The notes beneath the pieces were generated by a model. It had not been told where the DNA came from. It searched no databases and was given only the letters and a program-made list of their open reading frames with translations. Position numbers and translations under genes: made by a program. 64,000 nt of DNA from Streptomyces pseudovenezuelae (GTDB taxonomy: Bacteria > Actinomycetota > Actinomycetes > Streptomycetales > Streptomycetaceae): NCBI RefSeq assembly GCF_001513955.1, contig NZ_KQ948150.1, forward strand, positions 759,649 to 823,648. The letters are read 5' to 3'. Positions within the stretch are counted from its first letter, which is position 1. The number at the start of each line of letters is the position of its first letter. Shown piece after piece: positions 27,609 to 35,551 of this stretch.

Positions 27609-28588
27609 GAGTCGGCCTCCGTGCCGGGGTTTCGGGGATCGGTGTGGGCGACCTGCGTGACGCGGCTCCGGAGCCGGACGACCGTCTGTCGGGCCTGCTG
27701 CCAGGGCGTGACGGGCAGACTGCGGCCGGCGCCGCGGCCGTAACGGCGTTCGAGGTAGTACTGCGGTACGGACAGCACCGAGGTGAGGAGCAGATACCAG
27801 GCGCTCGCGACGATCAGCAGCTCGACCTGGCTCAGGTTCTGAGCAGAGATCCAGCTCGCTCGCGTGTACAGCTCCGGCACCGCGATCAGCTGGAGCAGGG
27901 CGGTGTTCTTGAGCATCGAGATCGTCTCGTTGCCCATCGGCGGGATGATCACTCGCATCGCCTGGGGCACGATGATGCGCCGCAGGGTGTACGCGGGTGA
28001 CATGCCCAGCGAGTGGGCTGCTTCGACCTGGCCGTTGTCGACGGAGAGCAGACCGGCTCGGACGATCTCGGAGGCGTAGGCGGCCTCGTTCATTCCGAGC
28101 GCCAGCAGGCCGGCGACGAACGGCGTCACGATCGTGTTGGTGTTCGCGGAGAAGAAGTGGACCGAGGTGAACGGGATACCGAGGCTGATGCTCTGGTACA
28201 GCAGGCCGAGGTAGCCCCAGAAGACGATCTGGACGAGCAGCGGGGTGCCCCTGAAGAACCAGGTGTACGCCCAGGACATCACGCGCAGCACCGGATTCGC
28301 GGAGAGCCGCATCACGGCTAGCGCGACGGCCAGGGCTGTCGCCAGCAGCATCGAGCAGGCGGTGAGGCCCACGGTGAGCAGGACGCCTTGGAGGATCCGC
28401 CCGTCGAAGAGGAAGTCGGCGATGGTGGCGTGGTCGATGTTCGGATTGCTCCACAGGGAGACCACCCACCCCACGCACAGGACGACCAGGGCGGCTGCGG
28501 CGATCCAGCGCCCCGGGTGGTTCCGGGGCGCGGCGGCCACGTCGTGTGTCCGGGCGGTGGACTGCACGGTCACGTCCGTGGCGCTCAT
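27605..28588 (-). CDS. Amino-acid-type ABC transporter permease
   Basis: 327 residues from the ATG at 28588 that overlaps the binding-protein stop. A ~40-residue cytosolic lead is followed by about five to six membrane segments and the EAA loop (EAAHSLGMSPAYTLRRIIVP), characteristic of the HisM/GlnP family. The C-terminal ~40 residues are an Arg-rich cytosolic tail. It is a single permease gene, so a homodimeric channel is expected. Confidence 0.92.
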   Translation of the reverse strand: MSATDVTVQSTARTHDVAAAPRNHPGRWIAAAALVVLCVGWVVSLWSNPNIDHATIADFLFDGRILQGVLLTVGLTACSMLLATALAVALAVMRLSANPVLRVMSWAYTWFFRGTPLLVQIVFWGYLGLLYQSISLGIPFTSVHFFSANTNTIVTPFVAGLLALGMNEAAYASEIVRAGLLSVDNGQVEAAHSLGMSPAYTLRRIIVPQAMRVIIPPMGNETISMLKNTALLQLIAVPELYTRASWISAQNLSQVELLIVASAWYLLLTSVLSVPQYYLERRYGRGAGRSLPVTPWQQARQTVVRLRSRVTQVAHTDPRNPGTEADS

Positions 28589-29502
28589 CCGGCGTTGATC
28601 TTCGCTGCGGTGACGCCGTACGCCGACAGCCCGTACCTGGTCAGGAGCCTGCCGTACGTGCCGTCCTTGATGACCGAGGTCAGCGCCGCCTGGAGGGCCA
28701 GGACGAGGTCGTGGTCCTTGCGGAGCACCCCGATGCCGGTGAAGACCGGCGCGTAGCCGGTGGGGTGCGCGGCGTCGTGGACGACCTCGAACTGCCTGCC
28801 GTCGCCGGCCGTCCGGGCGGTGTACTCGGCGACCGCCGCGTCGAGGACGTCGGCCGTGCCCTTGCCCGCGCGGACGGCGACCAGGGAGTCGCCCTCGGTG
28901 GGCAGCTCGACCACCGTGATCGGCTTCTTGCCGGCGGCCGCGCAGCTCGGCGCCTGCGCTCTCATGAGGTCGGCCTGCGTGGTGGCCTTGGCGACCGTGA
29001 CCGACCTGCCGCACAGGTCCAGCACGCTGTGGATCTTCTCGGGGTTGCCCTTCTTCACGATGATGTCCATGCCGGCGTGGAAGTAGTCGACGAAGTACAG
29101 GCTCTTCTGCCGGGCAGGCGTGTCGTTCATCCCGTACATGATGATCTGGTGCTTGCCCGACTGGAGCGACGGGATGATGCTGTCGAAGGCCTGGTTGGTG
29201 AAGGTGAAGGGGACGCCGAGCTTGGCTCCGAGCGCCTGCCCCAGGTCGTAGTCGAAGCCGGTGAACTTCTGCTGGGAGTCCAGCATCTCCATCGGCGCGT
29301 AGACGCCGCTCGCCACGTTGATCCCGCTCTTGAAGCGCGCGGGCAGCAGTTTCGCGACCGAGGCGTCGGCGGCGACGGAGACGGGTGCAGCCTTGCCCCC
29401 GTCCGCCGCGGAGCCGTCGGCCGCGCCGGCGCCGCTGCAGGCGGTGAGGAACAGTGACATGGCCGTAGCGGCAACGGCAGCGACGAGATGAGTTCTGGCC
29501 AT
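28585..29502 (-). CDS. Amino-acid-type ABC transporter substrate-binding lipoprotein
   Basis: 305 residues. The ATG at 29502 is preferred because TTGGAGAC lies 7 bases before it and a lipoprotein signal (lipobox LTACSG) follows immediately. The mature part is a family 3 binding protein (KFTGFDYDLGQALGAKLGVP; GRSVTVAKATTQ). First gene of the operon: binding protein, permease, ATPase, hydrolase, decarboxylase. The specificity pocket cannot be assigned; a polar or gamma-glutamylated amino compound would fit the downstream enzymes. Confidence 0.9.
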   Translation of the reverse strand: MARTHLVAAVAATAMSLFLTACSGAGAADGSAADGGKAAPVSVAADASVAKLLPARFKSGINVASGVYAPMEMLDSQQKFTGFDYDLGQALGAKLGVPFTFTNQAFDSIIPSLQSGKHQIIMYGMNDTPARQKSLYFVDYFHAGMDIIVKKGNPEKIHSVLDLCGRSVTVAKATTQADLMRAQAPSCAAAGKKPITVVELPTEGDSLVAVRAGKGTADVLDAAVAEYTARTAGDGRQFEVVHDAAHPTGYAPVFTGIGVLRKDHDLVLALQAALTSVIKDGTYGRLLTRYGLSAYGVTAAKINAG

Positions 29503-29606
29503 CGGCGTCTCCAATCGGTCGGACGCGTGGTCCGTGCTGGCTGTTGCGGCGATTCTGTATTCGGCCCGTACCGGGGGTCCTGGTCCGACTGGACTAGGAT
29601 CTGGCC
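29503..29606. promoter_or_regulatory. Divergent promoter region between ABC operon and pucR-type gene
   Basis: 104 bases separate the two divergent genes. The inverted repeat GTCC-GACT-GGAC at 29583-29594 lies just before the regulator's ribosome binding site (AGGAT), with related GGTCC and GGTCGGAC words nearby. It is a candidate operator for the PucR-family regulator; no clean -35/-10 pair could be fixed. Confidence 0.4.
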
Positions 29607-31196
29607 ATGCCGTTGTCCGATCAGCCAAGCGACGGCGGGCTCTCCACCGTCCGTCACCTCCTCGACAGCATCGGAGCGCCGATCCTCAAGGCGCTGGCCG
29701 CACCGGGCGCGCTCGACCGTCCGGTGCGCGGCACCGTCCTCCACGACCCCGCCGACCCGCTGCCACCCGGCCGCGATCAGGTACTGCTGATGCCGGGACT
29801 GCTGGCCGACCAGCGCGCGGCAGCCGAACTCGTGGAAGCGGCGGCCCGACTCGGATACAGCGCCATGATCGTCAAGCTCAGGGGCGCGGACGGCGCCGAC
29901 CTGGTCGACGAGGCGGCACGCTGCGGGCTCACCCTGCTGGCGGCGGCCGACGAGGTCTCCTGGCGTCACCTCGACGCGTTGCTGCTCTCGGCCCTGGGCT
30001 CCCAAGGCGTCGGCGGCTCGACGGCAGAGGCCGGGGACGGACTTTTCGCCCTGGCCAACGCCGTCAGCGCGGTCATCGGCGGATCCGTGGCGATCGAGGA
30101 CCTGGACCGACGCGTGATGGCCTATTCGTCATTCCCCGACCAGCGCATCGACTCCCTGCGCCGCGAAGGGATCCTCAGCCGCCGAGTCCCGGAGATCAAC
30201 CACAATCTCGAGCGCTATCGCATCCTGCTCGGCTCCGAAGGCGTGGTCCGCTTCCCCGAGGCCCTCGGCGCCCTGCCCCGCGCGGCCATCACGATCAGGG
30301 CCGGCAGCCAGCCCCTCGGCACGATCTGGGCGATCGAAAGTCCCGAAGGCATCGGCGGCGACGGAGAGCGAGCCCTGATCGACTGCGCACGCCTGGCCGC
30401 ACTGCACATTCTCCGTAACCGCAACGCGAGCGAACTCGAACTCCAGAAGCGTGAGAGCGCGCTGCTGGGCGCGTTGGAGGGCCTGTGGTCCAGCCAGGAG
30501 ACCAGCTTCCGCCTGTCCATCCCGCCAGAAGCCGAACTCGGCCTCCTCGGGTTCGCGGCGTCCGCTGAGGCAACGGGCCTGCTCGCCCTGACAGCCCATC
30601 TGGCCCACGCCCTGACCCGCTACATCGTGCCCGTGCGCCCCGACGCGAGCATCGCCACGACATCCCGCGCGATCTACGTCCTGCTGCCCGGCGGGGGATC
30701 CGAGGCGGCGACACGCCTAGCCAAAGGCGCGCTCACGTCGATCCGCGGTTCGTTCGGCGACTTCGTACGCGCGGCCGTCGCGCCCACTGACACGGATCCG
30801 GCGGGTCTGCCCGCGATGCGTCGCGAGACGGACGACATTCTCCGGGTGACCATCACCCACCCCGACGCACCGCACATCGCCTCCCTCGACGACGTGCGCG
30901 CGCAGCTCCTGCTGGCCCGCGTCGGCGACGAACTCAGCCACGAACCACGCCTGAGACACCCCGGCGTCGCCGCGATGGCTGCTCATGACAGCGAGAACGG
31001 CACGGACTTCGCCGTCTCGGTCCTTGTCTGGCTGGAGGCAGTGGGCAACGTCGCCGAAGCGGCGGCACGCCTCGGCGTGCACACGAACACCCTCCGCTAC
31101 CGCCTGCGACGCACCGCCGAGCTCTTCGGCCTGCGCCTGGAACAGCCCGACGACCGACTCGCGGTATGGCTCCAACTACGCCTGCTGCAGCGCTGA
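29607..31196 (+). CDS. PucR-family transcriptional regulator
   Basis: 529 residues. The N-terminal ~190 residues are a PucR purine-catabolism-type sensory domain; the middle is the CdaR-like GGDEF-related domain; the C-terminus (~465-529) is the HTH_30 motif with GNVAEAAARLGVHTNTLRYRLRRTAEL. Such proteins usually activate adjacent catabolic or transport genes when a metabolite is present. It diverges from the ABC/hydrolase/decarboxylase operon and is its most likely regulator. Confidence 0.9.
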   Translation: MPLSDQPSDGGLSTVRHLLDSIGAPILKALAAPGALDRPVRGTVLHDPADPLPPGRDQVLLMPGLLADQRAAAELVEAAARLGYSAMIVKLRGADGADLVDEAARCGLTLLAAADEVSWRHLDALLLSALGSQGVGGSTAEAGDGLFALANAVSAVIGGSVAIEDLDRRVMAYSSFPDQRIDSLRREGILSRRVPEINHNLERYRILLGSEGVVRFPEALGALPRAAITIRAGSQPLGTIWAIESPEGIGGDGERALIDCARLAALHILRNRNASELELQKRESALLGALEGLWSSQETSFRLSIPPEAELGLLGFAASAEATGLLALTAHLAHALTRYIVPVRPDASIATTSRAIYVLLPGGGSEAATRLAKGALTSIRGSFGDFVRAAVAPTDTDPAGLPAMRRETDDILRVTITHPDAPHIASLDDVRAQLLLARVGDELSHEPRLRHPGVAAMAAHDSENGTDFAVSVLVWLEAVGNVAEAAARLGVHTNTLRYRLRRTAELFGLRLEQPDDRLAVWLQLRLLQR

Positions 31197-31376
31197 ATGC
31201 CCCGTACGACAGCGTCTGGCGTGTTCGCACACGCCCGCACGCACCTCAGGTTCCATGCGGAGTGCCCGGCATCGAAGCCCCTCGACACGCTGCGAACTGG
31301 GAAAGCTTTCCTGGGCCGGGACCCTCGCACGGCGCGTCGATGAAGCACTGACCGGTCTGCGCAGCGGAACATGCGT

Positions 31377-31410
31377 GCCCTGGCCCCGGACTTGGGTCCG
31401 GGGCCAGGGC
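31377..31410. terminator. Strong hairpin between convergent genes
   Basis: Perfect 15-base inverted repeat (GCCCTGGCCCCGGAC / GTCCGGGGCCAGGGC) with a TTGG tetraloop. It lies between the 3' ends of the pucR-type gene (31196) and the lectin gene (31451, minus), so it can stop transcription from both sides. There is no U tract, as is usual in Streptomyces. The rest of 31197-31450 shows no gene. Confidence 0.85.
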
Positions 31411-31450
31411 AGGCGGTCGGCCTTCGACCGCTCGACGCCGCAACTACTGT

Positions 31451-32470
31451 TCACTCATACCAGTAGGCATCGCCGACCGAACCGTTCCCGCCGACCCACC
31501 ACAGCTCCATGCTGTTGGGGATGCGGGAGACCGCCGCGACGCCGCCGTTGCGTGAGGCCATCTCGGGTTGCGTGATATCGAACTGCTGCCACTGCTGGCC
31601 GTCGTACCAGAACGCGTCACGAAGCGCTCCGTTTCCGCCGACCCACCAGAGTTCCATGCTGTTCGGGATGCGGGAGACCGCCGCGATGCCGCTGTTGGTC
31701 GCGGCGCTTCCGGGGCCGGCGATCTGGTACCGCTGCCATTGGAAGCCGTCGTACCAGTAGGCGCCTTCGACCGATGCGTTGGGCCCGACCCACCAGAGTT
31801 CCATGCTGTTGGGGATGCGGGAGACCGCCGCGACGCCGCTGTTGGTGGCGGCGCTTCCCGGGGCGGCGATCTGGTACCGCTGCCACGAACTTCCGTCATA
31901 CCAGTAAGCGCCCTCGACCGATCCGTTTCCGCCGACCCACCACAGCTCCATGCTGTTGGGGACGCGGGACACCGCCGCGATGCCGCTGTTGGTGGCGGCG
32001 CTTCCCGGGCCGGCGATCTGGTACCGCTGCCATTGGAAGCCGTCGTACCAGTAGGCGCCCTCGACCGATCCGTTGGGCCCGACCCACCACAGTTCCATGC
32101 TGTTGGGGACGCGGGACACTACCGAGATGCCACCGCTGGTGGCGGCGCTTCCGGGGCCGGCGATCTGATACCGCTGCCACGAATTTCCCTCGTACCAGTA
32201 GGCGCCTTCGACCGATCCGTTGGGCCCGATCCACCACAGTTCCATGCTGTTGGGGATACGGGACGCCACCGTGATGTTGGCGTCTGTGGCAGCGCTTCCG
32301 GGCGCGGCGATCTGGTACCGCTGCCATTGGAAGCCGTCGTACCAGTAGGCGCCCTCGACCGATCCGTTGGCCCCGGCCCACCACAGTTCCATGCTGCTCG
32401 GAATGCGGGACACGGCGGCGACACCGCCATTTGCGGAGGCGCTCCCGGGGCCTGAGAGTTCGAAGTGGGC
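31451..32470 (-). repeat. Seven tandem 147-bp propeller-blade repeats
   Basis: The same word (CCATGCTG on the plus strand) recurs at exact 147-base steps, for example 31507 and 31654. Unit-to-unit protein identity is very high except in the sixth unit (GALRDAFWYDG). The last unit is incomplete by design of the ring closure. Confidence 0.92.
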
Positions 32471-33061
32471 CCAGGATTCACTATGGATCCGGAAGGTCAG
32501 CTCGTAAGAGCCCTCGTCGTTGCTGATCGTGAGCTTCTTTTCCTTGGTTCCGAACGGAATGAGGTCATCAGCATCGAGCGTCAGCCGGACAGAGCCCACG
32601 TGGTCGTCGTCAAGAGCGAACGGGAAGGGGAAATTCACCCCGTCGAGTGCGCCCTCGACGTCCGTCAGGAGGCGTTGAGCCCTGAGTTCCTGGTTCGTCT
32701 CTCCCAAGGTGGATGTGAGCGAGGCAGCCACCGCCGCGTTCACGAAGGTGCGGTACTGACCGGGGTCGCCGTTGTCGTTCTCCATCAGAGAAACGATCAA
32801 CGCCACGTCGCCGGAGCTCTGGACGTCTTCCGGGGTCGAGTCGACGCCCCAGAAGGCGGGACCCGAATTCCCTTTGACCTCGCCTTCGTCGAAGTCCTCC
32901 CAGACCCCGTAACGGAAGACCTGGAACCTTGGCAGGGCGACCGGTCCGAGGGTGGGACGCAGATTGGCCGACGTGATCAGCACGTACGGTTCCTCGGAAG
33001 CTGACGCCTCATTAACTTCATCGAGACATTTGATGCTCTGAAGATCGATGGTAAGACTCAT
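31451..33061 (-). CDS. Tandem-repeat lectin-like seven-bladed beta-propeller protein
   Basis: 536 residues. The ATG at 33061 has GGAG 6 bases upstream; the GTG at 33073 has none. No signal peptide. The N-terminal ~215 residues are an unrecognised beta-rich domain. The rest is seven units of 49 residues, with core SRIPNSMELWWVGxNGSVEG then AYWYDGxxWQRYQIA. The last unit stops after WYE, and the half-blade before unit 1 (WAHFELSGPGSASANGG) would complete it, the usual Velcro closure. The pattern resembles fungal fucose-binding and tachylectin-like propellers (Trp-rich, one sugar site between blades). Units are nearly identical, implying recent amplification or homogenisation. Likely a multivalent carbohydrate-binding protein; export route unknown. 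Confidence 0.75.
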   Translation of the reverse strand: MSLTIDLQSIKCLDEVNEASASEEPYVLITSANLRPTLGPVALPRFQVFRYGVWEDFDEGEVKGNSGPAFWGVDSTPEDVQSSGDVALIVSLMENDNGDPGQYRTFVNAAVAASLTSTLGETNQELRAQRLLTDVEGALDGVNFPFPFALDDDHVGSVRLTLDADDLIPFGTKEKKLTISNDEGSYELTFRIHSESWAHFELSGPGSASANGGVAAVSRIPSSMELWWAGANGSVEGAYWYDGFQWQRYQIAAPGSAATDANITVASRIPNSMELWWIGPNGSVEGAYWYEGNSWQRYQIAGPGSAATSGGISVVSRVPNSMELWWVGPNGSVEGAYWYDGFQWQRYQIAGPGSAATNSGIAAVSRVPNSMELWWVGGNGSVEGAYWYDGSSWQRYQIAAPGSAATNSGVAAVSRIPNSMELWWVGPNASVEGAYWYDGFQWQRYQIAGPGSAATNSGIAAVSRIPNSMELWWVGGNGALRDAFWYDGQQWQQFDITQPEMASRNGGVAAVSRIPNSMELWWVGGNGSVGDAYWYE

Positions 33062-33412
33062 GGCTGACTCCACGATAGGAGAGCTGGAATTCCGACCCGG
33101 AGTACGGGTTCGGTGATGCGAGCAGACTGCTCAAATTCACCCATTCACAGCACAGCACACAACGAGTAACGCGACAACTTGGCCTGGTTTAGGTGTCAAT
33201 TCAACGATGCTCCGCACGGGTGCGCGCCGCTGTCCGGGTGTCGAAGCGGGCCAGACGGCGCCGGAGTCAGCACTCGGTGCAGAGATGACGGGGCGCTGTC
33301 CCAGCTGATGCGCAGGCGTCTCGGCAACGGCACTTCTGATTCCTCGGCCGCTGCCGCCAACATCGCAGACGGGCATGGCTCCAGGTGGTCATGGGCAGCC
33401 CTTCGTCGTCGG
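33062..33412. promoter_or_regulatory. Upstream region of the propeller gene
   Basis: About 350 bases without a gene, less GC-rich than the surroundings around 33085-33200, suggesting the lectin promoter. The palindrome GAGCAG-A-CTGCTC at 33120-33132 lies ~60 bases before the lectin start and is a candidate operator. Nothing coding was recognised to 33412. Confidence 0.4.
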
Positions 33413-33889
33413 TCACGCGGGGAAGGCGCGATCCAGAGCCGACCGCACGTCCCGGATCCCACGCCTCCACCCATTGCTCTTCAGCGTCCCGTGGTCCCAG
33501 ACGACCACGGGCTCATCGCCGGCCACGCAGTAGCCGTAGACCTGATCGGCGATGTCGTCCGTGAAGAGGTGGTCGAAGTGGAACGCTCCCTCGAATGTCA
33601 GCCAGGCGATGCCCTCCGCGCGCTCGGAGGCTTTTCGCAGACATTCCCTGAGACAGCCGGGCAGTCCAGGGTCGTCCAGGCGCTCCTCGGTGAAGGTGAG
33701 GTCGTAGGCCAGGACGACCGCGTCCCGGTCCCAGGCCTCGGTGGAGACCGTGAACACGCCGACTTCGTCCGGACACGTACCGAGGAGGTCGAACGCGTCC
33801 TCGCCCAAGGCGGACGTGGCCCGCCCCAGCGTGAACAGGACGACCACCGCGGGGCCGCTCCACGTCAGGGCCTCCTTGAGGGAACTCAC
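33413..33889 (-). CDS. Hypothetical small acidic protein, possible immunity protein
   Basis: 158 residues from a GTG at 33889 that overlaps the stop of a truncated upstream frame (GTGA). Composition and codon use look genuinely coding: no signal peptide, alternating helix/strand, acidic, Trp-containing (WLTFEGAFHFDHLFTDD; VVVWDHGTLKSNGWRRG). I do not recognise the family. Because the frame before it looks like the C-terminal end of a secreted toxin, an immunity or cognate-partner role is plausible but unproven. Confidence 0.5.
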   Translation of the reverse strand: MSSLKEALTWSGPAVVVLFTLGRATSALGEDAFDLLGTCPDEVGVFTVSTEAWDRDAVVLAYDLTFTEERLDDPGLPGCLRECLRKASERAEGIAWLTFEGAFHFDHLFTDDIADQVYGYCVAGDEPVVVWDHGTLKSNGWRRGIRDVRSALDRAFPA

Positions 33890-34065
33890 CACTGGCCCCA
33901 CTTCGTCATGTTCTTGGCGCCCGTCACCATCGCGCTCAGGATCTTGCCCTGATGGTTCCCTTCCTTCGCCACGAAAAGCAACGTCACCTTTCCGTTGACC
34001 TTCTTGGTGAAGCTCTGGGCCGGCTCGCCGACAGCATGCAAACGGAAGGACTCATCCGCCGCGAC
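33886..34065 (-). pseudogene. Truncated C-terminal tail of a larger (toxin-like) protein
   Basis: Reading the minus strand into the GTGA overlap gives about 55 residues of good coding sequence ending FVAKEGNHQGKILSAMVTG... and WGQW. Upstream of ~34065 the frame degrades into Cys/Gly/Arg-rich shadow sequence and hits a stop near 34225, with no start. The Lys/Gly-rich 'VNGKVTLLFVAKEGNHQGK' style is common at the ends of polymorphic toxin domains, but the family is not identified. It looks like the surviving 3' end of a lost gene. Confidence 0.45.
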
Positions 34066-34259
34066 CCCGATCCCGCAGTCGCCACCTCGAGCGCATCCTG
34101 CGCACGCTCCGCGAAGCCAACACGTAAGTTCCTTACCGCGTCGCGTCGTCGAGCCTCCTGGAATACCTGGAGTGGGCCACCGGCAGTTGCGTGGCGCTCG
34201 CCGGCACCGCTCAACAGCGTCTCGTCAATGGATGTCGGTTCGTGAGGCCGGCCTACCAG
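34030..34259 (+). pseudogene. Possible plus-strand gene relic
   Basis: Two coding-like pieces appear on the plus strand: RLADSMQTEGLIRRDPDP (winged-helix flavour) in one frame, then, frameshifted, RHLERILRTLREANT followed by TAA and, past that stop in the same frame, SSLLEYLEWATGSCVALAGT to a TAG at 34257. This looks like a decayed gene; the family is not recognised. Confidence 0.25.
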
Positions 34260-35386
34260 TAGCTCGCGGGTTCCGACGGCCGGTGGATCGGGCCGGTGAC
34301 CTGGGTCAGTGGCCGGCCCGTGCCGCGGTGGGTCTGGGCGATGATCTCCGCGGTGATGGAGACGGCCGTCTCCTCAGGTGTGGAGGCTCCGAGATCGAGG
34401 CCGATGGGGGAGCGCAGCCGGGCCAACTGCTGCTCCGTGAGGCCCTGCTCGCGCAGGCGGCGCATGCGCTCGTCGTGGGTGCGCCGGGAGCCCATGGCCC
34501 CGATGTAGGCGACGGGCAGGTCAAGTGCCAGGCGCAGCAGGGGGATGTCGAACTTGGCGTCGTGCGTGAGGACGCATAGGGCGGTGCGTTCGTCCACCTC
34601 GGTGCTCTCCAGGTAGCGGTGGGGCCAGTCGACCACCACTTCGTCCGCGTGCGGGAAGCGGGCGGGAGTGGCGAAGACGGGGCGGGCGTCGCAGATGGTG
34701 ACGTGGTGGCCCAGGAAGCGGCCGGCCTGGCTGAGCGCCGCGGCGAAGTCGACGGCACCGAAGACCAGCAGGCGCGGCGGGGACGCATGGACATGAACGA
34801 GGACGGACAGTCGTTCGGGGCATTCGTCGGCCTGCCCGCCGATGTCGACGCGGACGGTTCGGCCCGCCCGCAGCAGGGCTCTGGCCCGGTCGGCCACGGC
34901 CCGGTCAGCCTGCCCGCCGTCGATGTGCCCGTAGGCGACATGGTCTCCGCCGGGCACGCTCAACGTGGAGCCGAGAAGGCGCTCCGGGCCCTCCACGACC
35001 TGTGCCACGGCGGCCGGTCGTCCTTGAGCTATCGCGGAGAGGGCCGTGGACAGGTACGGCTGGGCCGCGGGATCGATGCGCTGGACGAAGACGTCGAGTT
35101 CGCCGCCGCAGGTCAGACCGACGGCGAAGGCGTCGTCGTCGGAGTAGCCGAACCAGGCGCGTTGCGGAGCGCCCCGGTCGTCGCGGAGCACCTGTCGGCA
35201 CAGCTCGTAGACCGCTCCCTCGACGCAGCCGCCGGAGATGCTGCCGACGGCGTCGCCGTCCTCGTCCACCGCGACCGACGTTCCGACCGGCAGTGGGGCG
35301 CTGCCGTGCACGCCGACGACGGTGGCCAGGGCGAAGGGGCGTGCCTCGCGGCACCAGCGGTGCAGAGTGTCCGCGATGTTCAGCAT
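34253..35386 (-). CDS. xdhC: XdhC/CoxI-family molybdoenzyme maturation factor
   Basis: 377 residues. The ATG at 35386 has GGAG 6 bases upstream and is preferred to 35407. The N-terminal XdhC domain has GSISGGCVEGAV and GLTCGGELDVFVQ; the C-terminal Rossmann-like domain has AYIGAMGSRRTHDERMRRL and SPIGLDLGASTPEE. The family binds molybdenum cofactor, helps sulfurate it and inserts it into xanthine-oxidase-type enzymes. It follows the three oxidoreductase subunit genes on the same strand (165-base gap), matching the role of PaoD in the E. coli pao operon. Confidence 0.92.
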   Translation of the reverse strand: MLNIADTLHRWCREARPFALATVVGVHGSAPLPVGTSVAVDEDGDAVGSISGGCVEGAVYELCRQVLRDDRGAPQRAWFGYSDDDAFAVGLTCGGELDVFVQRIDPAAQPYLSTALSAIAQGRPAAVAQVVEGPERLLGSTLSVPGGDHVAYGHIDGGQADRAVADRARALLRAGRTVRVDIGGQADECPERLSVLVHVHASPPRLLVFGAVDFAAALSQAGRFLGHHVTICDARPVFATPARFPHADEVVVDWPHRYLESTEVDERTALCVLTHDAKFDIPLLRLALDLPVAYIGAMGSRRTHDERMRRLREQGLTEQQLARLRSPIGLDLGASTPEETAVSITAEIIAQTHRGTGRPLTQVTGPIHRPSEPASYW

Positions 35387-35551
35387 GGCAGTTCTCCGTG
35401 TCTCCATGGCAGGACCAGGATCGGAAGGTGAGCGGGCCGCCGCCGCGACGCCGGGGAAACGTCACGCGGCGGCGGCCCTGGGAAGTCCGGCAGCCGGACG
35501 GGGCAGGCTGCCGGACGAGCGGTGTGCGCACCGTCGGCCCGATGGCATGGA

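Noticed and set aside
31451..32470. Regular 147-bp repeats considered as a CRISPR-like or satellite array
   Set aside because: Unit length, lack of unique spacers and the in-frame propeller blade pattern show a coding repeat.
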